A stretch of 64,000 bases of DNA, taken from the NCBI GenBank assembly GCA_022823665.1, contig JAJEHN010000012.1, positions 62,001 to 126,000 of the forward strand, read 5' to 3'. Of this stretch, positions 43,439 to 57,471 are shown piece after piece. The stretch's first letter is position 1. Each line of letters begins with the position of its first letter. The DNA is from Thermoanaerobaculia bacterium. GTDB taxonomy: Bacteria > Acidobacteriota > Thermoanaerobaculia > Multivoradales > Multivoraceae. Below the pieces are notes generated by a model. That model ran no database searches. It saw nothing but the letters and a program-made list of their open reading frames with translations, and was not told where the DNA came from. The position numbers and the translations under genes were made by a program.

Positions 43439-46400
43439 CTAGAACCGCAGGCCGACCGTCGCCACGAATCGACGCGGGCGCTGCCAGCCGATGTAGCGGG
43501 AGGCGCTGACCTCGCCGCCGTTGTTGATCCGGAGCAGCTCCTGGTTGTCCGTGATGTTCGTGCCGTCGATCCGCACGTAGCCGTTGAAGTCCTCCCTCCA
43601 TCCGAGCGGGAAGAAGTACATCAGGGTCATGTTCGCGCTCCACGTCGAGTTGAACGCGTCTCGCGAGCCGCGCGGTTCGAGATAGAGACCCGTTCCGCTG
43701 TCGACCAGGAACTGGGTGGGATCGCAGGTGAGCTCGAAGCCCGGTTCCCAGAACTGCGTGTCGCAAGGTTGTCCAAGGGATGCTCCCTCGACCCGCTGCC
43801 ACGGCTTGCCGGACCTCCATTGCAAGGACCCGCCAAGGACGAAGCCTTGGCCGCTCTGTCCGAACTGCCAGGTCTTGAAGCCCCACGAGTTCCAGATGTA
43901 CTTGTTGTTCTCGTGCACCGTGCCGTAACGGTTGATTGTCGACAGAGGCTGGCCCAGGAACCGTCCGAGCGCCGCCTGGCAGTCGACCGGATACTCCCGA
44001 ACCAGTTCCTGACCGTCCGCGCCGATCACGGGCTGTCCGCCGTTGCGGATCAACTGCTGGCCTTCGCAGCTCCTGATGTGTCCCTCGTTCAGGACGACAT
44101 CGAGGTTGCGGCCGTAGTCCGAGTTCGTGTTGTCGAAGAGGCCGCCCCAGTAGTGTCCCTTGGCATCGGCGTAGGTGAAGTTGTTGCCCAACGCCCAGCC
44201 GTTGCGGAACACCTTGTTCAACTGGAGTTGCAGTGACTGGTAGGTCCGCTTGCCTTCCTCGAAGTTGGCCATGACTGCCGGGTCGACCACGCCCAGGGCG
44301 CCGAGCACGCGCTCGTAGTCCTTGTAGTTCTCGGTGAACCGGAAGTAGTTGCCGTTCGGCAACCGCTGCTCGGTGGTCCCGATCGAGTTCTTGTACTCCC
44401 AGTGGATCGCGCTGGCCTGGAAGAACCACTGCCTCCGCGCTCCCAGGTTCCAACTGTAACTGACGTTCATCTCGTCCTTGTAGTACGGCTCGATGTTCAC
44501 CGCGGGGATGGCCCCGGCGTCGATCTGCCGGTACATCTCGCCCGGCCGCAGCTTGCCAAGCAAGCCGGTGTACCCGGGACCGTTGCAGACCTGGATGTAG
44601 ATGGCGTCGATCGGCGCGCAGTAGACGATGCGGTCGTAGGCGTTCGTGCCGTTCCAGCCCTCCAGGAGGTAGTTGTTGACAAGTTCCTGGTTCAGGTGCT
44701 GGTAGGCGCGCGCCAGGTTGAAGTGGACCACCATCCTGCCGTCGCGCTTGATGTCGTAGGACGCGAGCAGCCTCGGTGAGAGGCTCTGCGAGTCGACGAC
44801 CGTTCGCCGCACGTCGTTCTTGTGGATCTGGTTCTCCCACCGCAAACCGAGGTTGAAGCTCCAGTGATCCCCGGCCGTGAACCGGTCACGCGCGAAGGCG
44901 GCGAAGTTCGAGGAACGGGTGCCGCGGAGGCGTTCCGCTCCCTCGAGATCGGGCGGGTTGTAGTCCTCGTAGTGACAGTAGTAGGTCGTCGTCGGCCAGT
45001 TGATCAGTCCGCAGTCATCGAAGCCGGTGCGTGTGGCGGGGTTGAACTCCCGTCCGAAGTAGACGTTGTTCCGCTGCAGGTCCTGTTCCCAACCGACCTC
45101 CTGCCAGTCGAGGCCGAACAGTGCCTCGTGGCTCTCGCTCGCGAACCACGTCATCCTGACGTTGGCCTGATCCCGCGGATAGTCGTTCAGGCCGAAACCG
45201 TTGTCCAGGAGCCAGCCATTGAACAGATGCCACTCGCCTCCCCGGTAGCCGATGTAGCCGTGGACGTTGTTGCCCGGACTGTGGGGGCCCAGGTTGTTCG
45301 CCGGATACCTCGGATCCTGCTGCTTCTCCGCCAGAGCCGATTCGAAGTCGAAGCCCGTGCCGGCATTCAGACGCTTGTGCTCGCTCGAGTCGTGGGCGGA
45401 GAGCTTGAACTCCATGAAGACGTCCTGGCTCGCGCTCCAGTTCCAGCTTCCGGTAATCAGCTCACCGCCGAACTCGTGCGGCGTAGCACTGTAGCGGTCC
45501 GCCGGAAAGTCGCCCAGTACGAAAGTGACGTCGAGCGGCGAGGCGTTGTAGTTCAACTGCAGGCTGTTCGACGCGTTGGGCTGGTAGTCGAACTTCAACA
45601 GACGACCCCGGACGTAGACGCTGTTGTCCACGATGTCGCCGCTGAACAGCTCCTGCGTCTGGAAGCTGTTCGTTTCCGCGATCGACGCCGCGAACCACAG
45701 CTTGTTTCTCACCAGCGGGCCACCGAAGAAGGCCTGGACGTTGGTGGCGGCGTTGTCCTTCTCCATCTCGTCCCGCTTGAAGAAGTCCGGCTTGCAGGAA
45801 GGAGCGAACGGGACGTTCTGTGGGTTGACCACGGCGCGGTACCTGCAGCCCTGGCGCTCCGCCAGTTCGGGGTGATCCTGGTACTCGGACACCCAGCTCC
45901 CCTGCTGCCGGAAGACCATACCTTCACCGTGAATGACGTTCGTGCCCGATTTGGTGATCACGTTGACGACTCCGCCGGTGGCCCGACCGTACTCGGCGCT
46001 GCCCGTGGTCGACTGCAACGAGGTTTCGTTGACCCCGACCTGAGGCAGGAACATCCGCGACCCGCCGCGGCGGGTATAGGTCGTGTCCACGCCGTCCACG
46101 AAGACGGCGCCCTCCTGCCACCGGGAACCGTTGACGCCCGGGTACTCGTCGGCCAGGTCGCCGTCCGAGACGACTCCCGGCATCAACTGGAGGTTGGAGA
46201 AGTAGTTCGAGTTCACGCCGACGACGTTCGACGCGACATTCGACGAGATGGAGCCGGCGGAGGTGACCTCGAACTTGTTGATCAGCGGCGTCTCGGCCGT
46301 GACCGTGATCTCTCCCGCCGCCTGGAGGGCCATGGTCAACACGATCTCGGAACGGGCGCCCGGCGTCACGTTGACACTCGTCTCGGCCGAGCCGTAGTTG

Positions 46401-46648
46401 TCGAGCGTCCCTCGGACGGTGTAGCTCCCCGGCGTCAGCAGAGCGAAACGGTAACCGCCCTCGGCGCCGGTGATCGCGACCTTCTCGCCGCGGTCGCCGA
46501 CGATCGTCACCGTTACCCCTGGCATGGGGTCTCCGTTCGTGTCCACCGTCCTGCCGAGGACGATCCCGGTTTCGGGACTGTCCGCGGCAACGGGCGGCGC
46601 CAGGCCGAACAGCACGAGGGTTCCGAACAGAGCCAGGGTACGTTTCAT
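43439..46648 (-). CDS. Large TonB-dependent receptor with N-terminal carboxypeptidase-regulatory-like domain
   Basis: 1,069 residues. Signal peptide (APPVAA). Residues 29-105 are a carboxypeptidase-regulatory-like domain (VLGRTVDTNGDPMPGVTVTIVGDRG). A plug domain follows: EITVTAETPLINKFEVTS, GAVFVDGVDTTYTRRGG, EYGRATGGVVNVITKSG. A long barrel ends in RRFVATVGLRF with a terminal Phe, as expected for outer-membrane barrels. This is the acidobacterial 'OmpA-related/TonB oligopeptide' type. The ATG at 46648 follows AGGAGG. It converges on the VWFA-related array. Confidence 0.93.
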   Translation of the reverse strand: MKRTLALFGTLVLFGLAPPVAADSPETGIVLGRTVDTNGDPMPGVTVTIVGDRGEKVAITGAEGGYRFALLTPGSYTVRGTLDNYGSAETSVNVTPGARSEIVLTMALQAAGEITVTAETPLINKFEVTSAGSISSNVASNVVGVNSNYFSNLQLMPGVVSDGDLADEYPGVNGSRWQEGAVFVDGVDTTYTRRGGSRMFLPQVGVNETSLQSTTGSAEYGRATGGVVNVITKSGTNVIHGEGMVFRQQGSWVSEYQDHPELAERQGCRYRAVVNPQNVPFAPSCKPDFFKRDEMEKDNAATNVQAFFGGPLVRNKLWFAASIAETNSFQTQELFSGDIVDNSVYVRGRLLKFDYQPNASNSLQLNYNASPLDVTFVLGDFPADRYSATPHEFGGELITGSWNWSASQDVFMEFKLSAHDSSEHKRLNAGTGFDFESALAEKQQDPRYPANNLGPHSPGNNVHGYIGYRGGEWHLFNGWLLDNGFGLNDYPRDQANVRMTWFASESHEALFGLDWQEVGWEQDLQRNNVYFGREFNPATRTGFDDCGLINWPTTTYYCHYEDYNPPDLEGAERLRGTRSSNFAAFARDRFTAGDHWSFNLGLRWENQIHKNDVRRTVVDSQSLSPRLLASYDIKRDGRMVVHFNLARAYQHLNQELVNNYLLEGWNGTNAYDRIVYCAPIDAIYIQVCNGPGYTGLLGKLRPGEMYRQIDAGAIPAVNIEPYYKDEMNVSYSWNLGARRQWFFQASAIHWEYKNSIGTTEQRLPNGNYFRFTENYKDYERVLGALGVVDPAVMANFEEGKRTYQSLQLQLNKVFRNGWALGNNFTYADAKGHYWGGLFDNTNSDYGRNLDVVLNEGHIRSCEGQQLIRNGGQPVIGADGQELVREYPVDCQAALGRFLGQPLSTINRYGTVHENNKYIWNSWGFKTWQFGQSGQGFVLGGSLQWRSGKPWQRVEGASLGQPCDTQFWEPGFELTCDPTQFLVDSGTGLYLEPRGSRDAFNSTWSANMTLMYFFPLGWREDFNGYVRIDGTNITDNQELLRINNGGEVSASRYIGWQRPRRFVATVGLRF

Positions 46649-46827
46649 GAGCCGATCCTCCTTTCCTTACTGGCTGGCCAGCCACCAAGGGTGAGGGTTC
46701 ATCCGACTCCCCGGGGCGGCCAAGCCGGAGGAATCGGAATGAACAAAGAGCTTCGGAGCCCTTCGGGACCATCCGAACCCCGGCTTGCCCTGACCGGAGA
46801 GAGCTACCTGTCGCTGTGTGGCTAGGA

Positions 46828-46833
46828 ACTATA
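46828..46833 (-). promoter_or_regulatory. Possible -10 (TATAGT) of the large TonB receptor
   Basis: TATAGT on the minus strand, about 180 nt before the receptor ATG, in an otherwise GC-rich 287-nt gap (46649-46935). No clear -35 was found. If used, the leader is about 170 nt and contains a CTTCGG/CCGAAG hairpin near 46760. Confidence 0.3.
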
Positions 46834-46899
46834 ACAGCGTTGCAGCCAAAGCGGAGCCGGCCTGACGGCCGGCGCGTCTTGAAGCCGCCTCCGGCGGCA

Positions 46900-46925
46900 G
46901 CGGGTCAGAAGACCCGCGCACCCAG
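46900..46925. repeat. Palindrome repeat (matches TPR-gene insert)
   Basis: GCGGGTC-AGA-AGACCCGC plus GCACCCAG, one mismatch to 33846-33871. It lies just after the stop of the RND gene at 46936. Related GCCGGC palindromes precede it at 46855-46875. Confidence 0.7.
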
Positions 46926-46935
46926 CGGTCGCCGG

Positions 46936-49900
46936 CTACGCGCCGGGGGAACCGACCGGCGCCTTCCGCCTCGGTGCGAGCGCACCCGCCAGCGTCCGCC
47001 CCAGCCAGGCCCGGCCGTCCTCGATCAGAGTGTAGAAGACCGGCACGGCGAGCAGGGTCAGCAGGGTCGCGGCGGCCATGCCGCCGATCAGCGTCAACGC
47101 GAAGCTCTTGTAGCTCAGGCCCATCTGGGTCGGTTGCCCGAACAGCAGCGGCACCATGCCGCCGATCGTGGTCAGCGCGGTCATCATGATCGGCCGGAAT
47201 CGCCGGTTGGCGGCTTCCAGGAGTGCCTCGGCCCGTTCCATGCCCCCGGCCCGCAGCCGGTTCACCGAGTCGAGCAGCACGATCCCGTTGTTGACGACGA
47301 CCCCGATCAGGATGATGAGCCCCACGAGGCCCAGGAAGTCGAGGTCGCGACCGGCGAGCAGGTGGATCCAGGTCACTCCCATGCTGGCAAGCGGAATGGT
47401 GACCAGGATCGCCACGGGCAGCACGAAGCTCTCGAACAGGAAGCCCATCAGCAGGTAGACGAAGGCGATCGACATGAGCGCCGCGATCATCAGGTTCCGG
47501 GTCTCCTCGGCGGCGACGTTGCGCACCAGCCGCGCCCAGGCCACACCCTCGGGCAGGTCGGTCTGCGCGGCGACGGCGCGCACCGCCCGCCGCGCCTCGC
47601 TCTCCCGGCCCTCTTCGAGCTCGACCGTGATCCGCCGCGCGGTCTGCTTGTCGCGGCGCGAGATCCGGGTCGCCGACGGCTGCTGGCGCACGTCGACGAG
47701 GGTGCCGATGGCGAGCGCCTCGCCGCTCTCCGCCGGCACCGAGAAGTCCCGGAGTTCGGCGAGGCTCTGGCGGTCCTCCTCCTCGAAGCGGATGCGCACG
47801 GGGATGTCGCGGCCGCCGTAGTAGATCCGCGGTAGCGCCTGGCCGCGCAGCGCATAGCCGACCATCACCGCCAGTGTTTGCGGGTTGACCTGCTGGCGCA
47901 TCGCCAGGTCCCTGTCCAGGACCAGCGCAAGCTCGTTCGGTGCCTCGTCGGCCGACTTCTTGACCGCCAGCACGCCCGGAACGCGCGCCAGCCGGTCCTC
48001 GACGCCGGTCGCCACCTCTTCCAGGACCTCGGCGTCCTCGCCGAAGAGGGTCAGCGTCTCGAGCGCCTTGTCGGTCGTCTCCTGCTCCGAAGCGAAGCCC
48101 GTATGGAAGCGCACGCCGGGTATCTCGGGCATCAGGTCGATCACCCGCTCCGTGACCTCGCGCATCTTGAGGTCGGAGCCGGTCGCCATGATCCCCTGGA
48201 TCTGGCCCCAGGTGCGCTCGTGGAAGAAGACGAGGTACTCGAGGCCGAGTTCGTCGCGCAGGCCGTCGATCTTCTCTTCGGCCCGCGCGAAGTACTCGAT
48301 CGTCTCGTCGAACGACATGTTGCGCGGCAACCGGACCTCGACGTTGAAGAACGCCTGGTCGTCTTCCGACATGGCAACGACCTCGAGCCGGCCGCTGGCG
48401 GCGACCTGGGTCAGCGCCATCGCCGCAACGAGGAGGAGGACGACGTCGAGCCGCCGGCGCAGCCCGTAGGCCAGCATGCCTCTGTAGAGGCGATTCAGGA
48501 GGCCGAAGGTCGCCTCGTAGGCCCCCCGCAGGACGACGTTCGAAGCGTTGCGAGCATGGCGCAACGCGCCCGTCTCCCCCGACGCCCGCGACGGCAACGT
48601 GACGTAGACCGCCAGCGGAACGACGACCAGCGCCACCACCAGGGAAGCGAGCAGGGAGACGGTGATCGGGATCACGAGCCGCAGCAGCATGAACTGACCC
48701 TGGCCATCGACCAGCGAGACCGGCAGGAAGACGATCACGGTGGTCAGGGTGGCGGTGGTGATCGCCAGCGCGATCTCTCCGGCCCCCTGAAGCGCCGCCT
48801 GGCGGCGCGGCACGCCGCTCTGGTGCAGGCGGTGGATGTTCTCGGCCACCACGACCGAGTTGTCGACCAGGAGCCCGACCGAGATCATGAGCCCGAGCAG
48901 CGAGATCACGTTGAAGGTCTCGCCGAAGAAGTACATCGCGACCACCGCCACGACCATGGAGAGCGGGATCGAGAAGGCGATGATCAGGCTCATCCGCAGC
49001 CGGCGGAGGAAGAAGAAGAGCACGATCACCGCGAAGATCGCGCCGATGCGGCCGCTCGACAGGAGCACTCCCATCGAGTCGCGGATGATCTCGCCCGAGC
49101 TCATGATCACGTCCGCCTCGATTGCCCCAAGGCGCGGATTCGCCGCCAGTTCCTCGACCACGCGTTCGACCTCGCGGGCCACGTCCAGCGCGTTCGCCTC
49201 GCCTTCCTTCTGCACCCTGATCGCGTACGCGGGCAGGCCGTTCACCCGCACCCTGAACTCGTCGTCGGGCACGTCGTAGCGCACGGAGGCGATGTCGCCC
49301 AGCCGCACCGTGTCGGTGATCCACATGTCGCGGACGTTCTGGGGCGCCGGATACCTCGCCACCGACCGCAGGAGCAACTTGCGGTCGCCGGCGCGGACGT
49401 TGCCCGACGCCAGGGTGAAGTAGTCCGACTGCAGATCCTGGGCGATCTCGAAGATGTTGAGGCCTGCCGCCTCGACCCGCTGCCGGTCGAGCTCGATCAG
49501 CACTTCCCGCTCCATCAGGCCCTGGGCGTCGACCGAGGCCACGCCGGGCAACCGCTCCAGCTTGAGGATGACCTCGTTCTGGATCAGGTTGTACGTGTCG
49601 GCCGTCCCCTCGTCGACGAGGACGCCGACCATCGCCACCGGCATCCCGGTGTCGTCGTCCTTGCGGATGAAGACCTGCTGGACGTCCTCCGGCAGGCGCG
49701 CCCGGGCGCGCTCGATCCGGTCCCGGACCTCGCGGTAGGCGACGTCCATGTCCGTGCCGTGCGCGAAGCTCAGGAACACCTGGCTGAAGCCGACGGCGCA
49801 GAACGAGAACTGGTTCTCGAGGCCGCGGATGGTCGCCAGTTCCTCTTCCAGCGGGATCGTGACCTTGTCCAGCACCTCCTGAGGCGGCGCGTCGCGCCAC

Positions 49901-50069
49901 GGGACGGTCACCCGCAGGAAGGGCGAGCTGTAGCCGGAGGGGATCAGCTCGATCGGCAGCGAGAGCGCCGCGACCAGCCCCATGACCAGGACCGCGCCGA
50001 CCACCACGAGGACGCCGACGCGGCGCTCCAGGGAAAGCCGGGGCAGGGACCTGCCGAGACCGCCGGGGA

Positions 50070-50073
<4 letters not shown>
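46936..50073 (-). CDS. RND-family efflux pump subunit (AcrB/HAE1-like), 1,045 residues
   Basis: Typical RND length and layout: TM1 (VGVLVVVGAVLVMGLVAAL), periplasmic porter domain 1, then TM2-6. GLLVDNSVVVAENIHR in TM4 holds the proton-relay acidic residue. A second half starts at RRRLDVVLLLVAAMAL and ends in the TM10-12 block. It uses proton motive force to export substrates via an adaptor and outer-membrane channel. The start overlaps the upstream pump gene's stop (ATGA), so the two pump proteins are made from one transcript and may form a heteromeric pump, as in MdtBC. A frame covering 46829-50266 is an antisense-type shadow and was rejected. Confidence 0.93.
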
Positions 50074-53741
<3,668 letters not shown>

Positions 53742-53775
53742 GCGGCGCTCCCTTCTCTCTCTGTCGTGTGCCGGA

Positions 53776-54948
53776 TCAGCTTGCGGGCTGGTAGGTCGGG
53801 GTCGATGCCGCGCCCAGTTCCGCCCCCGAGCCGAGGGCTTCGGCCGGGTCGAGCAACCGGATCCGGGCGCCGTCCTTCAGCCCGGCCTGCCCGGCCACGA
53901 TCAGACGCTCGCCGTCCGTCAGGCCGCCCTCCAGGTGGACGACGTCCTCACTCTCGATGAGAACCCGGACCAGCAGCCGCTCGGCGCGGGGACCGTCGTC
54001 GTCCTGCGCGACCCGGAACACGAAGACCTGCTCCTGGTCGTAGACCAGCGCCCGCTTCGGCGCCAGCAACGTGTTCTCCAGGGCGGCGGCCACCAGATCG
54101 ACCTCGACGTACATGCCCGGCAGCAGGCCCTGGTTGCCCGGGATGCCGAGCGTGACCTTGACCGTGCCGCTCTGGGGATCGACGACTGGCGAAATGCGCT
54201 CGATCGCGGCTTCCCGCGAACCCGTGAGCGACTGCGCCAGCACGCGAGCCGGCTGGCCGACGAACAGGCCGCTCAACTGCCGCTCGGGCACGAACACCCG
54301 GGCGACGATCGAGTCGAAGTCGACGATCTGGAACAGCCTGGCGTGGGTCTCCACGTGGTCGCCCACGTTGACGACCCGTTCGGTAACGACGCCGGAGATC
54401 GGCGCCTGGACCGTCGCGTAGCCCAGTTCCCGCTCGGCGTCCTCGAGCGCGAGCTCGAGCTGCTCCATGTCGTAGCGCGCCTGGTTGTAGGCCTGCTCGC
54501 TGATCAGGTCCTGCTCGAAGAGACGCCGCTGGCGCTCGTACTCCAGGCGGGAACGCCCGAGCTGGCTCTCGACCCGCCTGAGCGCCGTCCGCTGCGCCTC
54601 GTCCTCGAGCAGCAGCATGGTCTGACCGGCGCGGACGGTATCGCCCTCCTCGACCAGGAGGTCGGTCACGTGGCGCTCGGCCTCGGCCAGCACGTCGACG
54701 ACGTTCTCGGCTTCGAGGTTGGTCGAGAACCGCAGCACGGACTCGATCCGGCCGCGGAAGAGGGGCAGCGCCGCGACGGGAATCGCATCGTCGTCGGCCA
54801 CCGCCGCATCTGCGGCGGCGGGCGGTTCGCCCGCGATGCCGCTGCCCGCGGCGCAACCCGCCAGGAGCGGAAGGACGCAGGCAAGAAGAAGGAAAGACGA
54901 AGACGCCGCCAAGGAGGCCTTCGTCGGGTGAATCGAACTCATGTTCAT
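53776..54948 (-). CDS. RND periplasmic adaptor lipoprotein (membrane fusion protein)
   Basis: About 390 residues. Lipobox LLAGC near residue 33 (from the chosen start) anchors it to the inner membrane. A lipoyl half (LLVEEGDTVRAGQTMLLLEDE), then a coiled-coil hairpin (QLGRSRLEYERQRRLFEQD...ARYDMEQLELALEDAERELG), then VQAPISGVV and a beta-barrel. Start at MNMSS (54948) is uncertain; a GTG at 54993 and an ATG at 54972 are in frame, and no start has a strong ribosome site. It is first in the RND operon. No outer-membrane factor is present nearby. Confidence 0.88.
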   Translation of the reverse strand: MNMSSIHPTKASLAASSSFLLLACVLPLLAGCAAGSGIAGEPPAAADAAVADDDAIPVAALPLFRGRIESVLRFSTNLEAENVVDVLAEAERHVTDLLVEEGDTVRAGQTMLLLEDEAQRTALRRVESQLGRSRLEYERQRRLFEQDLISEQAYNQARYDMEQLELALEDAERELGYATVQAPISGVVTERVVNVGDHVETHARLFQIVDFDSIVARVFVPERQLSGLFVGQPARVLAQSLTGSREAAIERISPVVDPQSGTVKVTLGIPGNQGLLPGMYVEVDLVAAALENTLLAPKRALVYDQEQVFVFRVAQDDDGPRAERLLVRVLIESEDVVHLEGGLTDGERLIVAGQAGLKDGARIRLLDPAEALGSGAELGAASTPTYQPAS

Positions 54949-55157
54949 CGGTTGGAATCCGCTAATCGTCATTTTGGGGCCGTTGTGGGGCACGGCAGGC
55001 GGCGGTCGGCGTACTTCGAGGGAATGCTCGTCACTCTTGGAGGGAGTACCCGTTGAACGGGAACCGAACTGAACCCGGGGGGCCGAACTGACTGCCGGCC
55101 GCCGCCCGCCTTCAACAGGGAATACGCCCCGGCCGCCGGCTTTGTTTCCGCGTGCCG

Positions 55158-56315
55158 CTAGGAAAGTTGACTCTCGGCCAGACGAGCCCAGTACTTGGCG
55201 CCGATCGTCAGCAGGTCGTCGTTGAAGTCGTACCGGGGCGTATGCAGCATCTCGCTGTCGCCGTTGCCGATCATCATGAAGGAGCCCGGCCGCTCCTCGG
55301 CCAGGAAGGCGAAGTCGTCGGAGCCCATCAGCGGCTCCATCTCCGTGTCGACCCGCCAGCCCATGCTGAGCGCCGCGGCCGTCATCTCCTCCGTCTCGCG
55401 CGGCGCGTTGACCGTCGCCGGGTAGTAGCGCTCGTAGTCCACCTTGGCCGAGGCGCCGTGGGCGGCGCAGACGCCATGGACGACGCGTTCCAGCCCCAGT
55501 TCGAGCGTGTCCTGCACCTCGCGCAGGAAGGAACGCACGCCGCCGGCAAGGTAAGCCGTCTCGGGGATCACGTTGAAGGCCTCGCCGGCGTGGCTCATCG
55601 TCACGGACACGACGGCCCGGCGCCGGGGATCGACGTTGCGGGACACCAGCGTCTGGAGCCCCATCACGACCTGGGACGCGGCGACAATCGGGTCAATGCC
55701 GCTGTGCGGCCAGGCGCCGTGCGTTCCGCGGCCCCGGATCTCGATCTCGAACTGGTCGATCGCGGCCATGAAGGGGCCGCTGTTCGTCGCGAAGGCGCCG
55801 GTCGGCACACCGGGGAAGTTGTGCAGGCCGAAGACCTTGTCGGCCGGGAAGCGCTCGAACAGCCCTTCCCGCACCATGACCCCGGCGCCGCCGTCCTTCT
55901 CCTCCGCCGGCTGAAAGATGCACTGGACCGTGCCGTCGAAGTTCCGGGTCTCGGCGAGGTAGCGGGCGGCGCCCAGCAGCATCGCGGTGTGCCCGTCGTG
56001 TCCGCAGGCATGCATCTTCCCGGGCTTCGTCGAGCAGTGGCCGAACTGGTTCTGTTCATGGATCGGCAGCGCGTCCATGTCGGCCCGCAGCGCCACCGCG
56101 CGGTCCGAACTGCCGGAACGGATCGTCGCGACGACTCCGGTCTTCGCGATCCCGTGATGGACCTCCTCGATGCCGAACGACCGCAGCCGTTCCGTCACGA
56201 TCTGCGACGTCCGCTCCTCCTCGAAGGCGAGTTCCGGGTGGCGGTGGAAGTCGCGCCGCCACTCGGTCAACTCGTCGCGCCAGCGGTCGATCCGGCCGTA
56301 GTCGTCTGAGGCCAT
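55158..56315 (-). CDS. M20-family amidohydrolase
   Basis: 385 residues. Metal ligands are visible in MHACGHDGH (C104, H106), QPAEEKDGG (E138/E139) and GLHNFPG (H165), the hippurate/N-acyl-amino-acid hydrolase pattern. An insert domain (about 180-290) matches the dimerisation domain. It removes acyl groups from N-acyl amino acids in the cytoplasm; the exact substrate is unknown. No operon partner; the divergent gene encodes a molybdopterin-binding-domain protein. Confidence 0.93.
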   Translation of the reverse strand: MASDDYGRIDRWRDELTEWRRDFHRHPELAFEEERTSQIVTERLRSFGIEEVHHGIAKTGVVATIRSGSSDRAVALRADMDALPIHEQNQFGHCSTKPGKMHACGHDGHTAMLLGAARYLAETRNFDGTVQCIFQPAEEKDGGAGVMVREGLFERFPADKVFGLHNFPGVPTGAFATNSGPFMAAIDQFEIEIRGRGTHGAWPHSGIDPIVAASQVVMGLQTLVSRNVDPRRRAVVSVTMSHAGEAFNVIPETAYLAGGVRSFLREVQDTLELGLERVVHGVCAAHGASAKVDYERYYPATVNAPRETEEMTAAALSMGWRVDTEMEPLMGSDDFAFLAEERPGSFMMIGNGDSEMLHTPRYDFNDDLLTIGAKYWARLAESQLS

Positions 56316-56336
56316 CGGCGGTGGAGTTTATCGCCG

Positions 56337-56360
56337 CGGCGGGGGCGCCGGCGCACACCG
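56337..56360. repeat. REP-like GC palindrome, partial copy
   Basis: GGCGGGGGCGCCGGCGCAC, the same core as at 14179-14205, between divergent genes. Confidence 0.55.
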
Positions 56361-56388
56361 TGTTGGCGGTGTAGTTTCACGCCCAGCG

Positions 56389-57426
56389 ATGAAGTTCGAA
56401 GCGACGCCGCTCAGCGAGGCTCAGGGCGCGATCCTCGGCCACAACGTCTACGACAACGAGGGTCGCCGCGTGCTGCGCAAGGGCCGCGCCCTCGGGAACG
56501 AGGAGCTGGAGCTGCTGGCCGGTCTCGGCCGCGACCGGGTCTTCGCGGCGCGGCTCGAACCCGGCGACGTCGACGAGAACGAGGCCGCCAGGAGAGTCAG
56601 CGAAGCCGTTGCCGGAACGGGCCTCGACCTGCGCGGGCCGACGACCGGCCGCGTCAACCTGCACGCGCAGACGCTAGGCGTGCTGCGGGTCGACGCCGCC
56701 GCCCTCGACCGCATCAACGACTGCGACGGCGTCACCCTGGCCACGCTGCCCAACCACAGCGTGGCGCGAGAGGGCAAGATGGTCGGGACGACGAAGATCC
56801 TCCCCTACGCCCTGCCCGAAGAGACGGTGGCCGCCGCCGAGGGCGTGGCCGCGAGCCCGCTGATCCGGCTCGACCCGCTGCCGCCGAGCACCGCCGGCCT
56901 GATCGTCTCCGGGACCGTCGCCGCCGGCCGCTCCGCCGGACGCGAACGGCTGGTCGCTGGCTTCGAGAAGGCCTTCCGGCAGCGGCTGGGCAGTCTCGGC
57001 GCCGAGCTCGCCCGGGTGCGCTTCGTACCGATCGACCGGGAGCAGGGGACCGAGGAACTCGCGGCGGCCGCGGCCGAACTCGCGCCGGACGTCGACCTCC
57101 TGATCCTCGCCGGCGAGACCGCCATCCAGGACCGCCATGACCTGGCCCCGAGCGCCATCGAGACCGCCGGGGGCGCGGTCATCTGCTACGGCGCGCCCGT
57201 CGACCCCGGCAACCTGCTGCTGCTCGCCGAACTCGAAGGCACGCCAGTCCTCGGCGCCCCCGGCTGCGCCCGCAGCCCGAAACGGAACATCGTCGACCTG
57301 GTGCTGCCCCGCCTCCTCGTCGGCGACCGGCTGACGCGGCGCGACATCACGTCGCTCGGCCACGGCGGTCTGCTGGAGGACGTGCCGGAGCGGCCGCTGC
57401 CGCGGCGGAGAATCGAAGGCTCCTGA
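56389..57426 (+). CDS. Molybdopterin-binding-domain protein
   Basis: 345 residues. The second half has the MoeA/MogA-like MoCF pattern: DLLILAGETAIQDRHDLAPSAIE, VICYGAPVDPGN, and GAPGCARSPKRNIVDLVLPRLL. The N-terminal half (GHNVYDNEGRRVLRKGRALG) is like the proteins linked with xanthine-dehydrogenase/CO-dehydrogenase-type clusters. Its role in molybdenum-cofactor handling is probable, but no molybdoenzyme is in the window. A TACACT -10 and the first of three secreted paralogs follow it. Confidence 0.8.
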   Translation: MKFEATPLSEAQGAILGHNVYDNEGRRVLRKGRALGNEELELLAGLGRDRVFAARLEPGDVDENEAARRVSEAVAGTGLDLRGPTTGRVNLHAQTLGVLRVDAAALDRINDCDGVTLATLPNHSVAREGKMVGTTKILPYALPEETVAAAEGVAASPLIRLDPLPPSTAGLIVSGTVAAGRSAGRERLVAGFEKAFRQRLGSLGAELARVRFVPIDREQGTEELAAAAAELAPDVDLLILAGETAIQDRHDLAPSAIETAGGAVICYGAPVDPGNLLLLAELEGTPVLGAPGCARSPKRNIVDLVLPRLLVGDRLTRRDITSLGHGGLLEDVPERPLPRRRIEGS

Positions 57427-57432
57427 CTCCGT

Positions 57433-57438
57433 TACACT
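57433..57438 (+). promoter_or_regulatory. -10-like TACACT before secreted paralog 1
   Basis: TACACT, 33 nt before the ATG at 57472. The downstream leader (CCATCCAATCGAACACCGGA) closely resembles that before paralog 3 (CCATCCAGTCGAAACAGGAG). Confidence 0.5.
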
Positions 57439-57471
57439 CCGGCCATCCAATCGAACACCGGAGGACACACA

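Noticed and set aside
46649..46935. Riboswitch upstream of the large TonB receptor
   Set aside because: The long leader has hairpins but no cobalamin, c-di-GMP or other aptamer consensus that I can identify.
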